DNA from: Azospirillum fermentarium
Lineage (GTDB): Bacteria; Pseudomonadota; Alphaproteobacteria; Azospirillales; Azospirillaceae
NCBI RefSeq assembly: GCF_025961205.1
Contig: NZ_JAOQNH010000002.1
Location: 767,501-831,500 of the forward strand
Reading direction: 5' to 3'
Length of the DNA stretch: 64,000 nucleotides
Part shown: in pieces, positions 38,481 through 46,332 of the stretch
Position numbering within the stretch: position 1 is the first letter of the stretch
How the letters are laid out: every line of letters begins with the position of its first letter
The notes under the pieces: generated by a model
The model's input: the letters and a program-made list of their open reading frames with translations, nothing else
What the model was told of the DNA's origin: nothing
The model's database searches: none
Program-made: the position numbers and the translations under genes

Positions 38481-38732
38481 TGGAGCAAAACCGGCTGAAT
38501 TCCTGACGATCGGGCAGCCCTTCAGGGAAAGATCCCGTTTGGGTGTATTTTCCTTGCGTCGTCTCAACCCCACGCGGAAACGCATTGCGCGGCTCGGCAT
38601 ACGAATGTACGATTCGTGGCCCCCGCAACCGTGATCCCGCGGGGTGAGCGCAAGCGGCCGAACGGGTGGGCAGGCACCCTCCCGTCCGGCCTGACCACAA
38701 CTCGACTACAACACGATAAGAGGAGTCGACTC

Positions 38733-39077
38733 ATGGCTGACGTGGTGGATACCACAGCCGCACGCCTTCGCGTGCAGAATTCCCGCACCCCCGATCCGGT
38801 GACGCTGCTGCTGGACGTGATGGAACGGCAGGTGACGGGGTGGCGGACCCTGCCCTCCGACGACGACGGCGTGCGGGACAGGGTGGCGGAACTGACCCGT
38901 GACGAAACGGGCGCCCTGCTGCGGCAGATCGAACCGACGACCATCAGCGGCGTCATCCGCGCGCTGCGCCATGCGACGGAGCGCATCGCCCCGAACGGCG
39001 GTGCCGGTCCCGATGCGTACAGCATCCCGCTGGCCCGCAACGCCATCACGGCGCTGGAGCGCATGGTGGGGAACTGA
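38733..39077 (+). CDS. Uncharacterised 114-residue protein
   Basis: No family is recognised. It starts MADVVDTTAARLRVQN after a good AGAGGAG, and the composition is that of a soluble helical protein. Codon bias matches the chromosome, and the ribosome-binding site and clean spacing support it being real. The longer in-frame extension upstream (from 38616) has no such site. Confidence 0.65.
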   Translation: MADVVDTTAARLRVQNSRTPDPVTLLLDVMERQVTGWRTLPSDDDGVRDRVAELTRDETGALLRQIEPTTISGVIRALRHATERIAPNGGAGPDAYSIPLARNAITALERMVGN

Positions 39078-39192
39078 CGGCGGGCCCCCCATCCCCCCTT
39101 GCGGACCGTTGGTGGAATCCCTTTATTTTGTGGTGCGATCATTCGGCACGGCATCATAATCGGGATGAAACCACCGGCCCCAGGGGGAAGTC

Positions 39193-39789
39193 ATGGAACG
39201 CACCCGCTCCGGCCCTGCCCTTGCCTTCGCCCGCCGTGCCGCCGCTCTCACGGCGGCGGCGTTCTGCATCCTGTCTCCGCCGGCCATCGCCGCCCCCCAG
39301 ACCCGCACCGTGGATGCGCCTGCCGGCTGGACCGTCGGCGCGCTGCCCGCCCCGGCCCCCGCACCCGTGGAAACCGGCGGTGCCGCCGGGCGACGGACGG
39401 AGCTGTTCGGGCTGCAGGACAAATACCGGGTCGGCGGGGCGCTGCTGCCCTGGCTCCAGCCCTATGCGGCGCTGAGCCCGTGGGTGTCGGCCACGCCGGG
39501 GGCGGGCGGGGCGCCGCTGTCCAGCGGCGGTGTGCTGCTGGATGTGCCGGTGGGCGGCGGCTTCACCTTCACCCCCAGCATCGGTGCCGGCTATACCCCC
39601 AACCGGCTGCGGCCCGAGGGGGAGGCGGTGGAGTTCCGCTCCCAGCTCGAGATCGGCTATGCCTTCGACAACAACGCGCGGGTGACGCTGGGATACACCC
39701 GCATGCGCGGAACCGGCGGCGGACGGGACGACGGCGAGATGCTGGGCTTCACCTTCCGCCTGCCCTTCGGCGCCTTGACCGGCGACTGA
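39193..39789 (+). CDS. Outer-membrane beta-barrel protein, PagL-like
   Basis: A 198-residue secreted protein with an N-terminal signal (RRAAALTAAAFCILSPPAIAA). The latter half alternates polar/apolar strands with GAGYTPNRL, FRSQLEIGYAFDNNARVTLGY and a terminal FTFRLPF, as in small barrels of the lipid A deacylase (PagL) type. The strand where PagL carries its catalytic His-Ser reads YTRMRGTG, so the active His appears absent. It may be a structural barrel rather than an enzyme. Confidence 0.6.
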   Translation: MERTRSGPALAFARRAAALTAAAFCILSPPAIAAPQTRTVDAPAGWTVGALPAPAPAPVETGGAAGRRTELFGLQDKYRVGGALLPWLQPYAALSPWVSATPGAGGAPLSSGGVLLDVPVGGGFTFTPSIGAGYTPNRLRPEGEAVEFRSQLEIGYAFDNNARVTLGYTRMRGTGGGRDDGEMLGFTFRLPFGALTGD

Positions 39790-39942
39790 TCCCCCGCTCT
39801 GCGACGAAGAGCGGCGGGTTTTCCGGCGAAGCGTGTGCTGCACCGTCTTTACTAATCCTCCCCGTCGCGGCACTCTGACGCGCGCACCATCGGGCCGGTT
39901 CACGTCCGGCGCGCGGAACGAACGAAACGGGGAAGAACACAC

Positions 39943-40482
39943 ATGTCCAAGCGCAAGACCACCGCTGCGGCCGTCGAAGCCACCACCGTTGCCGCCCCGG
40001 ACGCCAAGTCGGTCATCGACGCCGGCGCCGACGCCATCCTCAAGACCGGCTTCACCCGGCCCGAGGGCGACGCCCGCACCCTGACCCACGCCGCCACCCT
40101 GCTGATCGAGGCCAACAGCCCCGAAACCGTCAGCATCGCGCTGGACCACAACCTCAAGATCTGGGTCGCCATCAAGCTGCTGGTGCAGGACGACGCCAGC
40201 CCCCTGCCGGTCGAGGTCAAGGAAAACCTGAAGAACCTGGCCCAGTACGTTTCCGCCACCACCATGCAGGTGACCGAGGGGACGATCGAGGAAAGCAAGC
40301 TGGTGTCGCTGGCGCGGCTCAACATGCACATCGCCGAAGGGCTGCTGAGCGGCGAGCAGAACCGGCTGATCCAGGAACGCGCCTATCAGATCTGGGAGGC
40401 CCAGGGCCGTCCCGAAGGCCGCGCCATGGACCATTGGATCCAGGCCGAAGAGGAAATCCGCGCCGAACTCGCCGATAAGTAA
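39943..40482 (+). CDS. FlaF-like protein fused to DUF2934
   Basis: A 179-residue protein. The middle (about 45-115) resembles FlaF, the flagellin-synthesis regulator of alphaproteobacteria: LTHAATLLIEANSPE, ALDHNLKIWVAIK, LPVEVKENLKNLAQYV. The C-terminal 30 residues match DUF2934: RAYQIWEAQGRPEGRAMDHW. The N-terminus is Lys/Ala/Thr-rich and probably disordered. No flagellar genes are adjacent, and the fusion may indicate a different regulatory partner. Confidence 0.65.
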   Translation: MSKRKTTAAAVEATTVAAPDAKSVIDAGADAILKTGFTRPEGDARTLTHAATLLIEANSPETVSIALDHNLKIWVAIKLLVQDDASPLPVEVKENLKNLAQYVSATTMQVTEGTIEESKLVSLARLNMHIAEGLLSGEQNRLIQERAYQIWEAQGRPEGRAMDHWIQAEEEIRAELADK

Positions 40483-40586
40483 ACCCATGATGCCAAGGGG
40501 TTTGGCCGGGCCGCACACCGGCCATTCCCCGGCGGCATGGACCGGACCCCGCCCCCGCGGTGACGGGACGGCGGAGTTTTGTTACC

Positions 40587-41519
40587 GTGCGGCCTGTGAG
40601 AGACTCCCCCGCCCCCCCCGATATCCGCACGGAAAACGCGCCGCTCGCCATCGCCCTGATGCTGGTGTCGGTGTTCATCTTTTCCATTTTGAACCTGCTG
40701 GTGAAGCTGGCCGCGGAGCGGTATCCGCTGGCCGAGGTCACTTTCTTCCGCAACCTGCTGGCGCTGGTGCCGGTGGGCATCGCGGTGGCCATGAGCGGCG
40801 GGCTGCCCAGCCTGCGCACCGCCCACCCGCTGGGGCATCTGTGGCGGTCGGTCATCGGCCTGACGGCCATGTCGCTGATGTTCTGGTCGTTCCATCTGCT
40901 GCCGCTGGGCACGGCGATCGCCTTCAACTTCACCTCGCCCCTGTTCCTGACGGCGCTGTCGGTGCCGCTGCTGGGGGAGCGGGTGGGGCTGTTCCGCTGG
41001 GCGGCGGTGGGGGTGGGATTCGGCGGCACGCTGATCATGCTGCGCCCCACCGGCGACGTGCTGGAGGTGGGCACCCTGGTGGCGCTGGCCGCGGCGCTGT
41101 GCCAGTCGCTGGCCATGGTCACCATCCGGCAATTGAGCCGGACCGAGCCGCCGACCACCATCGTCTTCTACTTCACCCTCATCACCACGCTGCTGTGCGC
41201 GCTGGCCCAGCCCTTCGTCTGGGTGACGCCGCAGGGGTGGGACTGGCTGCTGCTGGCCGGCTGCGGGCTGACCGGCGGCGTGGCCCAGCTTTTCATGACC
41301 CGCGCCTATGCCCTGGCCCCCGCGGCGGTGGTGGCGCCGTTCAATTACGCCGCATTGCTGTTCGCGCTGCTGTTCGGCTGGATGTTCTGGAACGAAATTC
41401 CCGATCTGTGGACGCTGGTGGGTGCGGCTGTGGTGGCGGCCAGCGGCCTGTACATCCTGCACCGGGAAACCGTGCGGCGGGCCACGGTCACCGCCGCCGG
41501 AGACGCCCACAATGACTGA
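40587..41519 (+). CDS. EamA/DMT-family transporter
   Basis: A 310-residue integral membrane protein with ten predicted spans arranged as two EamA repeats (first IALMLVSVFIFSILNLLVKL; second repeat from LVALAAALCQSLAMVTIRQL). GTG at 40587 is preferred since GGCGGAG lies ten bases upstream; GTG codons at 40560 and 40596 are alternatives. It probably exports a metabolite or amino acid. Its stop overlaps the next start by eight bases. Confidence 0.85.
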   Translation: MRPVRDSPAPPDIRTENAPLAIALMLVSVFIFSILNLLVKLAAERYPLAEVTFFRNLLALVPVGIAVAMSGGLPSLRTAHPLGHLWRSVIGLTAMSLMFWSFHLLPLGTAIAFNFTSPLFLTALSVPLLGERVGLFRWAAVGVGFGGTLIMLRPTGDVLEVGTLVALAAALCQSLAMVTIRQLSRTEPPTTIVFYFTLITTLLCALAQPFVWVTPQGWDWLLLAGCGLTGGVAQLFMTRAYALAPAAVVAPFNYAALLFALLFGWMFWNEIPDLWTLVGAAVVAASGLYILHRETVRRATVTAAGDAHND

Positions 41520-42435
41520 CCCCGCCTTATCCCTTGCCCGGCTGCCCCGCATCGACGCCGCCCGCGGCGGCGCCGTGGTGGCGATGGTGCTCTATCACCT
41601 GTCGTGGGATCTCAATCATTTCGGCTGGCTGACCCTGAACCTGTTCGCCAGCCCGGCGTGGCTGGCGGCGCGGGCCGGCATTCTGTCGGCATTCCTGTTC
41701 CTGGCCGGGGTGTCGCTGGTCCTGTCCACCCGCGGGGGGATGGACCGGCGGCGGTTCGGGCGCCGCTGGGCGCTGCTGGCCGCGGCGGCGGCGGCCATCA
41801 CCGCGGTGTCTCTGGCGGTCTTTCCCCAGAGCCCGATCCTCTTCGGAGTCCTGCACCATCTGGCGGTGGGCAGCCTGCTGGGTCTGGCCTTCCTGCGGCT
41901 GCCGGCGGCGGTGACCGCCCTGGCGGGCGTGGCGGTGCTGGCCCTGCCCCAGTGGATGGGCTTCCCCCTGTTCGACAGCCCCTGGCTGTCGTGGGTGGGG
42001 CTGGTAACCCATGAACCCGACGCCAACGATTACGTGCCGCTGTTCCCGTGGTTCGGCGTGCTGCTGCTGGGCATGGCCGCCGGGCGGCTGTGGGGGGAAC
42101 GGGCCGGCGGCGGGGCGCCCGCTTCGCTCGCCTGGCTGGGGCGGCACAGCCTGCCCGTCTACCTGATCCACCAGCCGGTGCTGTTCGGGCTGCTGTGGGG
42201 GATCACCGCCGCCGGCCTGTCGCCTGCGGGGGACGAGACGGAGCGGTCCTTCCACGCCAGTTGCGTGGCGTCCTGCGTCCAGACGGGAGCGGATGAGGAG
42301 GGATGCGTGCAAAGCTGCCACTGCATCGCCGGCGGGCTGAAGGAGCACGGGCTGTGGCAGGCCGTGTTGCGGCGGAACACCACGCCGGAAGAGATGGAAC
42401 GGGTGATGGCGGTGATACGGGCGTGCCGGCCGTAG
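41512..42435 (+). CDS. DUF1624 acyltransferase-like membrane protein
   Basis: A 307-residue membrane protein of the heparan-alpha-glucosaminide N-acetyltransferase-like group. It opens with LPRIDAARGGAVVAMVLYHLSWDL, whose R-x-D/H-rich first helix is typical, followed by about seven spans and HSLPVYLIHQPVLFGLLW. A 75-residue tail then contains six cysteines (ASCVASCVQTG, EGCVQSCHC, RACRP), unusual for the family, which might bind metal or form disulfides. It is translationally coupled to the DMT transporter. Confidence 0.75.
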   Translation: MTDPALSLARLPRIDAARGGAVVAMVLYHLSWDLNHFGWLTLNLFASPAWLAARAGILSAFLFLAGVSLVLSTRGGMDRRRFGRRWALLAAAAAAITAVSLAVFPQSPILFGVLHHLAVGSLLGLAFLRLPAAVTALAGVAVLALPQWMGFPLFDSPWLSWVGLVTHEPDANDYVPLFPWFGVLLLGMAAGRLWGERAGGGAPASLAWLGRHSLPVYLIHQPVLFGLLWGITAAGLSPAGDETERSFHASCVASCVQTGADEEGCVQSCHCIAGGLKEHGLWQAVLRRNTTPEEMERVMAVIRACRP

Positions 42436-42437
42436 GC

Positions 42438-43085
42438 TCAGGGCTTCAGCAGCGGCTCCACGGCGCCCAGCACCCCATTGACCAGGATCTGCACGCCGAC
42501 GCAGAACAGCAGGAAGGCGAACAGGCGCGTCAGGATGTGGGCGCGGGTCTGGCCCAGCAGCGCCACCAGCCGGTCGGCGGAGCGGTAGGACAGCCAGATC
42601 AGCACCGCAATCGCCACCGCCGCCGCCGACATGCCGATGAAGAATTCACCCAGGGCCGCCGTGTTCGACGGGCGCGTGGCGCCCAGGGCGATGGCCACCG
42701 AAATGGTGCCCGGCCCGGTGGTGAACGGAATGGTCAGGGGAAAGAACGCGGATTCCTGCACCGTGCCCGCCGGGGCCGCCTGTTCCTGCTTGCGCGCCTC
42801 GTGCGCTTCGGGGGCGGTCAGCAGCGCCCACGCGCGCTCGGCGACCACGAAGCCGCCGGCGATCCGCAGCGCGGCCAGGGAAATCCCGAAGAAATTCAGA
42901 ACATAGGCACCGGCCCACAGGGCCGTGAGCATCACCACCGCGGAATAGACCGCCACCAGCCGGGCAAGCTGCGCGCGTTCACGCGGCGTGCGGCCCGCCG
43001 TGACCTGACTGAAGATCAGGGCCATGGCCAGCGGATTGACGATGGAGAACAAAGCCGGGAAGGCGAGCAGGAAACTGTCCAGCAT
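42438..43085 (-). CDS. MarC family membrane protein
   Basis: A 215-residue inner-membrane protein. The start MLDSFLLAFPALFSIVNPLA is characteristic, and the internal FPLTIPFTTGPGTISVAIAL is the MarC signature. About six spans are visible. The ATG at 43085 is used; a TTG at 43100 adds five residues. Function of MarC proteins is not settled. In the ancestral chromosome this gene followed the tRNA-Glu terminator directly; the integrated element now separates them. Confidence 0.88.
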   Translation of the reverse strand: MLDSFLLAFPALFSIVNPLAMALIFSQVTAGRTPRERAQLARLVAVYSAVVMLTALWAGAYVLNFFGISLAALRIAGGFVVAERAWALLTAPEAHEARKQEQAAPAGTVQESAFFPLTIPFTTGPGTISVAIALGATRPSNTAALGEFFIGMSAAAVAIAVLIWLSYRSADRLVALLGQTRAHILTRLFAFLLFCVGVQILVNGVLGAVEPLLKP

Positions 43086-43119
43086 GGGAAGGCTATCCAA
43101 GCGGATCGATCAGGCCAAA

Positions 43120-43142
43120 ACATCCGGTCATTGACCGGATGT
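43120..43142 (-). terminator. Displaced intrinsic terminator of the tRNA-Glu unit
   Basis: ACATCCGGTCA and TGACCGGATGT pair perfectly around a single base, and on the minus strand the stem runs into TTTTGG. It immediately adjoins the left 8-bp attachment core, i.e. the copy of the tRNA 3' end. If the element is removed, this terminator falls directly after the CCA of tRNA-Glu. Confidence 0.8.
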
Positions 43143-43149
43143 GGCGTCC
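43142..43149. repeat. Left attachment core (attL)
   Basis: TGGCGTCC here is identical to 63189-63196, the 3' end of tRNA-Glu (CCA end plus acceptor bases). The flanks differ: chromosomal terminator on the left, element sequence on the right. The match is short, as usual for serine recombinases, but its placement next to the terminator makes it convincing. Confidence 0.7.
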
Positions 43150-43254
43150 ATAGATAGCACCATTTCGAACGAGTTGTTCGAGACTCTGACGGAATGGAAC
43201 ACCTATCTGGAGCATCGCAAGGCGTCTGACCGGCTGGTGCCGCCATGCCCGTAA
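43150..43254 (+). other. Recombinase 3' end used only in the circular form
   Basis: Thirty-four sense codons followed by TAA, in the frame that the recombinase gene would have if the two attachment cores were joined. The peptide reads IDSTISNELFETLTEWNTYL and continues EHRKASDRLVPPCP. It has protein-like character and no stop interrupts it. It ends 10 bp inside the mobC-like gene. In the integrated state it is an orphan tail without a start. Confidence 0.6.
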
Positions 43255-43697
43255 GAGACGTCCGTATCCATGCCATGCCCTTTGGCAGCGCCCCCGCGTC
43301 TGAACAGGCGGGGGCAAAGCGGAAACAGCGTGGCAAAACCCCTGCCCCGTTCTCGCTCCGTCTGACGTTCGAGGAACGGGCGGCGCTTGCGGTGGCAGCG
43401 GGTGCCGAACCGCTCGGCTGTTACATCCGCAGGCGCATTCTCGGTGACGACGTGACCTATTCACGCCGTCATCGCCGTGCCCCGGTGCAGGACCACGAAG
43501 CGCTTGGCCGAGTGCTGGGAGCGCTAGGCCAATCGAAGCTGGCAAGTAACCTGAACCAGCTTGCCAAGGCGGTGAACACCGGCACGCTGGAGGTGACGCC
43601 CGACTCGGAACAGGCAATCCGCGATGCCTGCGCCGATGTCCAGCGGATGCGGGCGGAACTGCTTCGGGCGCTCGGCTTGCCAGCGGAGACGCCGTGA
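43245..43697 (+). CDS. MobC-like relaxosome accessory protein
   Basis: A 150-residue DNA-binding mobilization protein. After a basic head (KRKQRGKTPAPFSLRLTFEE) comes a ribbon-helix-helix-like segment (FSLRLTFEERAALAVAAG), followed by LGCYIRRRIL and the MobC-type region LGQSKLASNLNQLAKAVNTG. It overlaps the relaxase start (GTGA) and, in the excised element, would overlap the end of the recombinase. No local promoter of its own is obvious between the attachment core and the start. Confidence 0.8.
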   Translation: MPVRDVRIHAMPFGSAPASEQAGAKRKQRGKTPAPFSLRLTFEERAALAVAAGAEPLGCYIRRRILGDDVTYSRRHRRAPVQDHEALGRVLGALGQSKLASNLNQLAKAVNTGTLEVTPDSEQAIRDACADVQRMRAELLRALGLPAETP

Positions 43698-45040
43698 TCC
43701 TCAAGGCCAGTCAGCGGGGCGGCGGTGGCGAGCTTGCTCGCCACCTGCTGCGCCTCGATCAGAATGAGCATGTCGAAGTCCATGAGTTGCGCGGCTTCGT
43801 CGCCGACGATCTGCGCGGCGCGTTTCAGGAAGCCTATGCCCTGAGCAAGGGGACAAGATGCCGCCAGTTCCTTTTCTCGTTGAGCCTCAATCCCCCGCAG
43901 ACGGCTGACGTGCCTGAAAAGGCGTTCAAGGACGCTATCCGCACGGTGGAAAAGGAACTCGGCCTGATCGGTCAGCCTCGCGCTATCGTCTTCCATGAAA
44001 AGGAAGGACGGCGGCATGCTCACTGCGTCTGGTCGCGGATCAAGGCCGATACCATGACGGCAGTCAACCTGCCGCACTTCAAGATGAAGCTGCGGGATAT
44101 CTCCCGCGCCCTCTACGTCAAGCATAACTGGCGGATGCCTGAGGGACTGGTTGACCAGCGCGACCGCTCGTCGCTCAACTTCACCCGCGAGCAATGGCAG
44201 CAGGCGAAACGGGCGGGCCTTGATCCCAAGACGATCAAGAGCCTGTTCCAGCAGAGTTGGGCCGCGTCCGACTCGCTGGCGTCGTTCTCGCGGGCGCTGG
44301 AAGAGAAAGGCTTCTGGCTGGCGCAGGGCGACCGACGCGGCTTCGTCGCGGTCGATTTCCGGGGCGAGGTCTACAGCGTCGCCCGCACGGTCGGGACGCC
44401 GACCAAGACGGTGAATGCGCGGCTGGGCGACTCGGCCAAGCTGCCTTCGGTCGAACAGGTCAAGGCGACCATCACCCAGAAGATGACCGAGGCAATACGG
44501 GCGGACATCCGCACCGCTGAACGCGCCTTCGCCGAGCAAAGCACCGGGCTGGCGCTCAAGCGCCGGGAGGTGGTCAGCCAGCAGCGGGCCGAACGGCAGA
44601 AGCTCAAGGAACAACAAGAGCAACGCCGGGTGCGGGAAACCAAGGAACGGGCTGCGCGGCTACACACAGGGATGCGAGGGCTATGGCAGAGGTTCACCGG
44701 GCGCTATGGCAAGATCAAGCGGGAGAATGAACAGCAGGCACAGCAAGCCCGCCTGCGCGACCAAGGGGAAAAGGAATCGTTGATCGCCAAGCAACTGGCC
44801 GACCGCCGCACCCTCCAGCGTGATATCCGGGAAGCCAAGAGCGCATATGATCAGAACATGAAAGAGCTATACCGGGATGTAGCTCAGCTTACCCAGACAC
44901 AGGGCCAGCAGCAGACGCCAGTTCAGGAACCATCCCGTTCCGCTGCGGAGAAAGAAAGGCCACCGATTCAGCTAAACGCTGACCGCACCAGCGAGAATAC
45001 CCGCAGCGAAGGGCGCGGCAGGCGGCGAGAACCAAAATAG
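43694..45040 (+). CDS. MobA/VirD2-like relaxase
   Basis: A 448-residue relaxase that would nick the transfer origin and pilot the strand. The N-terminus ILKASQRGGGGELARHLL and the block RQFLFSLSLNPP match the VirD2/MobA nuclease domain. The metal-binding His motif is VFHEKEGRRHAHCVWSR (H101, H108, H110). Residues from about 285 onward form a Gln/Arg/Glu-rich coiled region, and the C-terminal 60 residues look disordered. GTG start overlaps the mobC stop. The relaxase class cannot be fixed by eye. Confidence 0.87.
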   Translation: MILKASQRGGGGELARHLLRLDQNEHVEVHELRGFVADDLRGAFQEAYALSKGTRCRQFLFSLSLNPPQTADVPEKAFKDAIRTVEKELGLIGQPRAIVFHEKEGRRHAHCVWSRIKADTMTAVNLPHFKMKLRDISRALYVKHNWRMPEGLVDQRDRSSLNFTREQWQQAKRAGLDPKTIKSLFQQSWAASDSLASFSRALEEKGFWLAQGDRRGFVAVDFRGEVYSVARTVGTPTKTVNARLGDSAKLPSVEQVKATITQKMTEAIRADIRTAERAFAEQSTGLALKRREVVSQQRAERQKLKEQQEQRRVRETKERAARLHTGMRGLWQRFTGRYGKIKRENEQQAQQARLRDQGEKESLIAKQLADRRTLQRDIREAKSAYDQNMKELYRDVAQLTQTQGQQQTPVQEPSRSAAEKERPPIQLNADRTSENTRSEGRGRRREPK

Positions 45041-45059
45041 TGCGAAAAACAACGCAATG

Positions 45060-45128
45060 GGCTGTGGGTAATTGGCCTGCCGAAGTGCCCTTCACATGGC
45101 GGCGTAGGCAGGCCAATTACCCACAGCC
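45060..45128. repeat. Perfect 22-bp inverted repeat after the relaxase (oriT candidate)
   Basis: The arms at 45060-45081 and 45107-45128 are exact reverse complements, beginning GGCTGTGGGTAATTGG, with a 25-base loop containing GAAGTGCCCTTCAC. It lies 20 bases beyond the relaxase stop in a 190-base gap. There is no T run, so a simple terminator is less likely. Candidates are a transfer origin, or a regulatory hairpin between the convergent genes. Confidence 0.5.
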
Positions 45129-45230
45129 GTCGCTCAAGCGAAAATCATAGCCTATCTTGAAAGGTGGCACGGCCTTCCAATTTCATTGTCAAAAAATGTT
45201 ATTACAGATTTTTTGCATTCAAAATATGTA

Positions 45231-46241
45231 TTAAGCTACAATTTGCTTCACTAGCCAGAGAGGTAATTTACTATTCTTAAAATCCCACTCCGAAAGAGGA
45301 GAAAACCACTCAGGAGCTGCTTCCCCTTTAAGTTGAATAACTTGATCGCCTTCCACTGTTCTATGAGTAAAATAATTAGAAAATATTCTGCTTGCTATTC
45401 CCACAAAATTAAAACCTTCTTCAGAGATTTCTTGAGGATACGCACAGAATTCAATTCCTTGGAAAACATCCTCACTTCTAATTGCACGAGCCCCATCGGT
45501 CACCCAATCACCATAATGCATCAAGATCCAAGCCAATTTTTGGTCTCTAGAATCCGTGAGTTCTGTAGTATCGCTGAATATCTTAACTGCTTGAATTGTA
45601 AATTCTGCCTTTCCATCGTCATATAAACAAACAGATTTTTCTTGATCCGCCTCAAATCTCAGCCTGAGAGGAGCAATCGTCCCTATATGAACATCACCAA
45701 GTTTTCCCATTAGGTTTGCCTTCATGGCATCACCCATTGTAATTACTAAACCGCCATTTTTTGTTTTGAACTGTTCTGGCGAAATCAGCGTCCAAAAATT
45801 CCATTTTGACCAAAAGAAAGCTATCTTTAACGGAACCTTCACAAGATCGGCGTATGATTGAATACTATTTAAGTATGCTGGCGTTAGTTTCGCTTTCTGC
45901 CTAAGCGGATCCCTACAAAAGACACTTTTTACCTCGACTAGCCATTGATCTCCATCATTAAGCACGATTCGGAAATCTGGGGCGCGAAGTTGATTTGAGG
46001 AATGAACTCTTCCAATATCCTCAGTTTTAAATAAATTGTATTTCCCAAGACTAATTACAGTTGCTTCAAAAAGGCTTTCTACGCGATTACCGTACAAGAG
46101 AGTTTTATCATCAAGCGCTTCTTTGACTTTATTTTCTGCATTTTCCATGAAACTGGAGATGAATTCTGTAGAATTCAGAGGAATGCCGCTCTCTTTTGCG
46201 AAATTTGCAATTGGCGCAATAAAATCAAACGGCTTATTCAT
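45231..46241 (-). CDS. Putative PD-(D/E)XK-type nuclease
   Basis: A 336-residue protein of unknown family, AT-rich compared with its surroundings. Residues 88-105 read PDFRIVLNDGDQWLVEVK, the D-(x)n-E-x-K arrangement of PD-(D/E)XK nucleases, and E55 in VESLFEAT could be the upstream helix glutamate. It has no membrane spans. It converges on the relaxase and sits next to ardC in a restriction-rich element, so a defence role is plausible. Function is inferred from the motif only. Confidence 0.55.
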   Translation of the reverse strand: MNKPFDFIAPIANFAKESGIPLNSTEFISSFMENAENKVKEALDDKTLLYGNRVESLFEATVISLGKYNLFKTEDIGRVHSSNQLRAPDFRIVLNDGDQWLVEVKSVFCRDPLRQKAKLTPAYLNSIQSYADLVKVPLKIAFFWSKWNFWTLISPEQFKTKNGGLVITMGDAMKANLMGKLGDVHIGTIAPLRLRFEADQEKSVCLYDDGKAEFTIQAVKIFSDTTELTDSRDQKLAWILMHYGDWVTDGARAIRSEDVFQGIEFCAYPQEISEEGFNFVGIASRIFSNYFTHRTVEGDQVIQLKGEAAPEWFSPLSEWDFKNSKLPLWLVKQIVA

Positions 46242-46332
46242 GTCTATCCCCCGGAAAAATATGCTAAAATCTTATAAGAAAACAGGCTGACGCAGCAAGC
46301 CTGCCGCGCTAGCCTGATCCTCTGGCTGCTTC

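Noticed and set aside
43085..43100. TTG start adding five residues to MarC
   Set aside because: Homologues begin at MLDSFLLAF; no better ribosome site is present upstream of the TTG.
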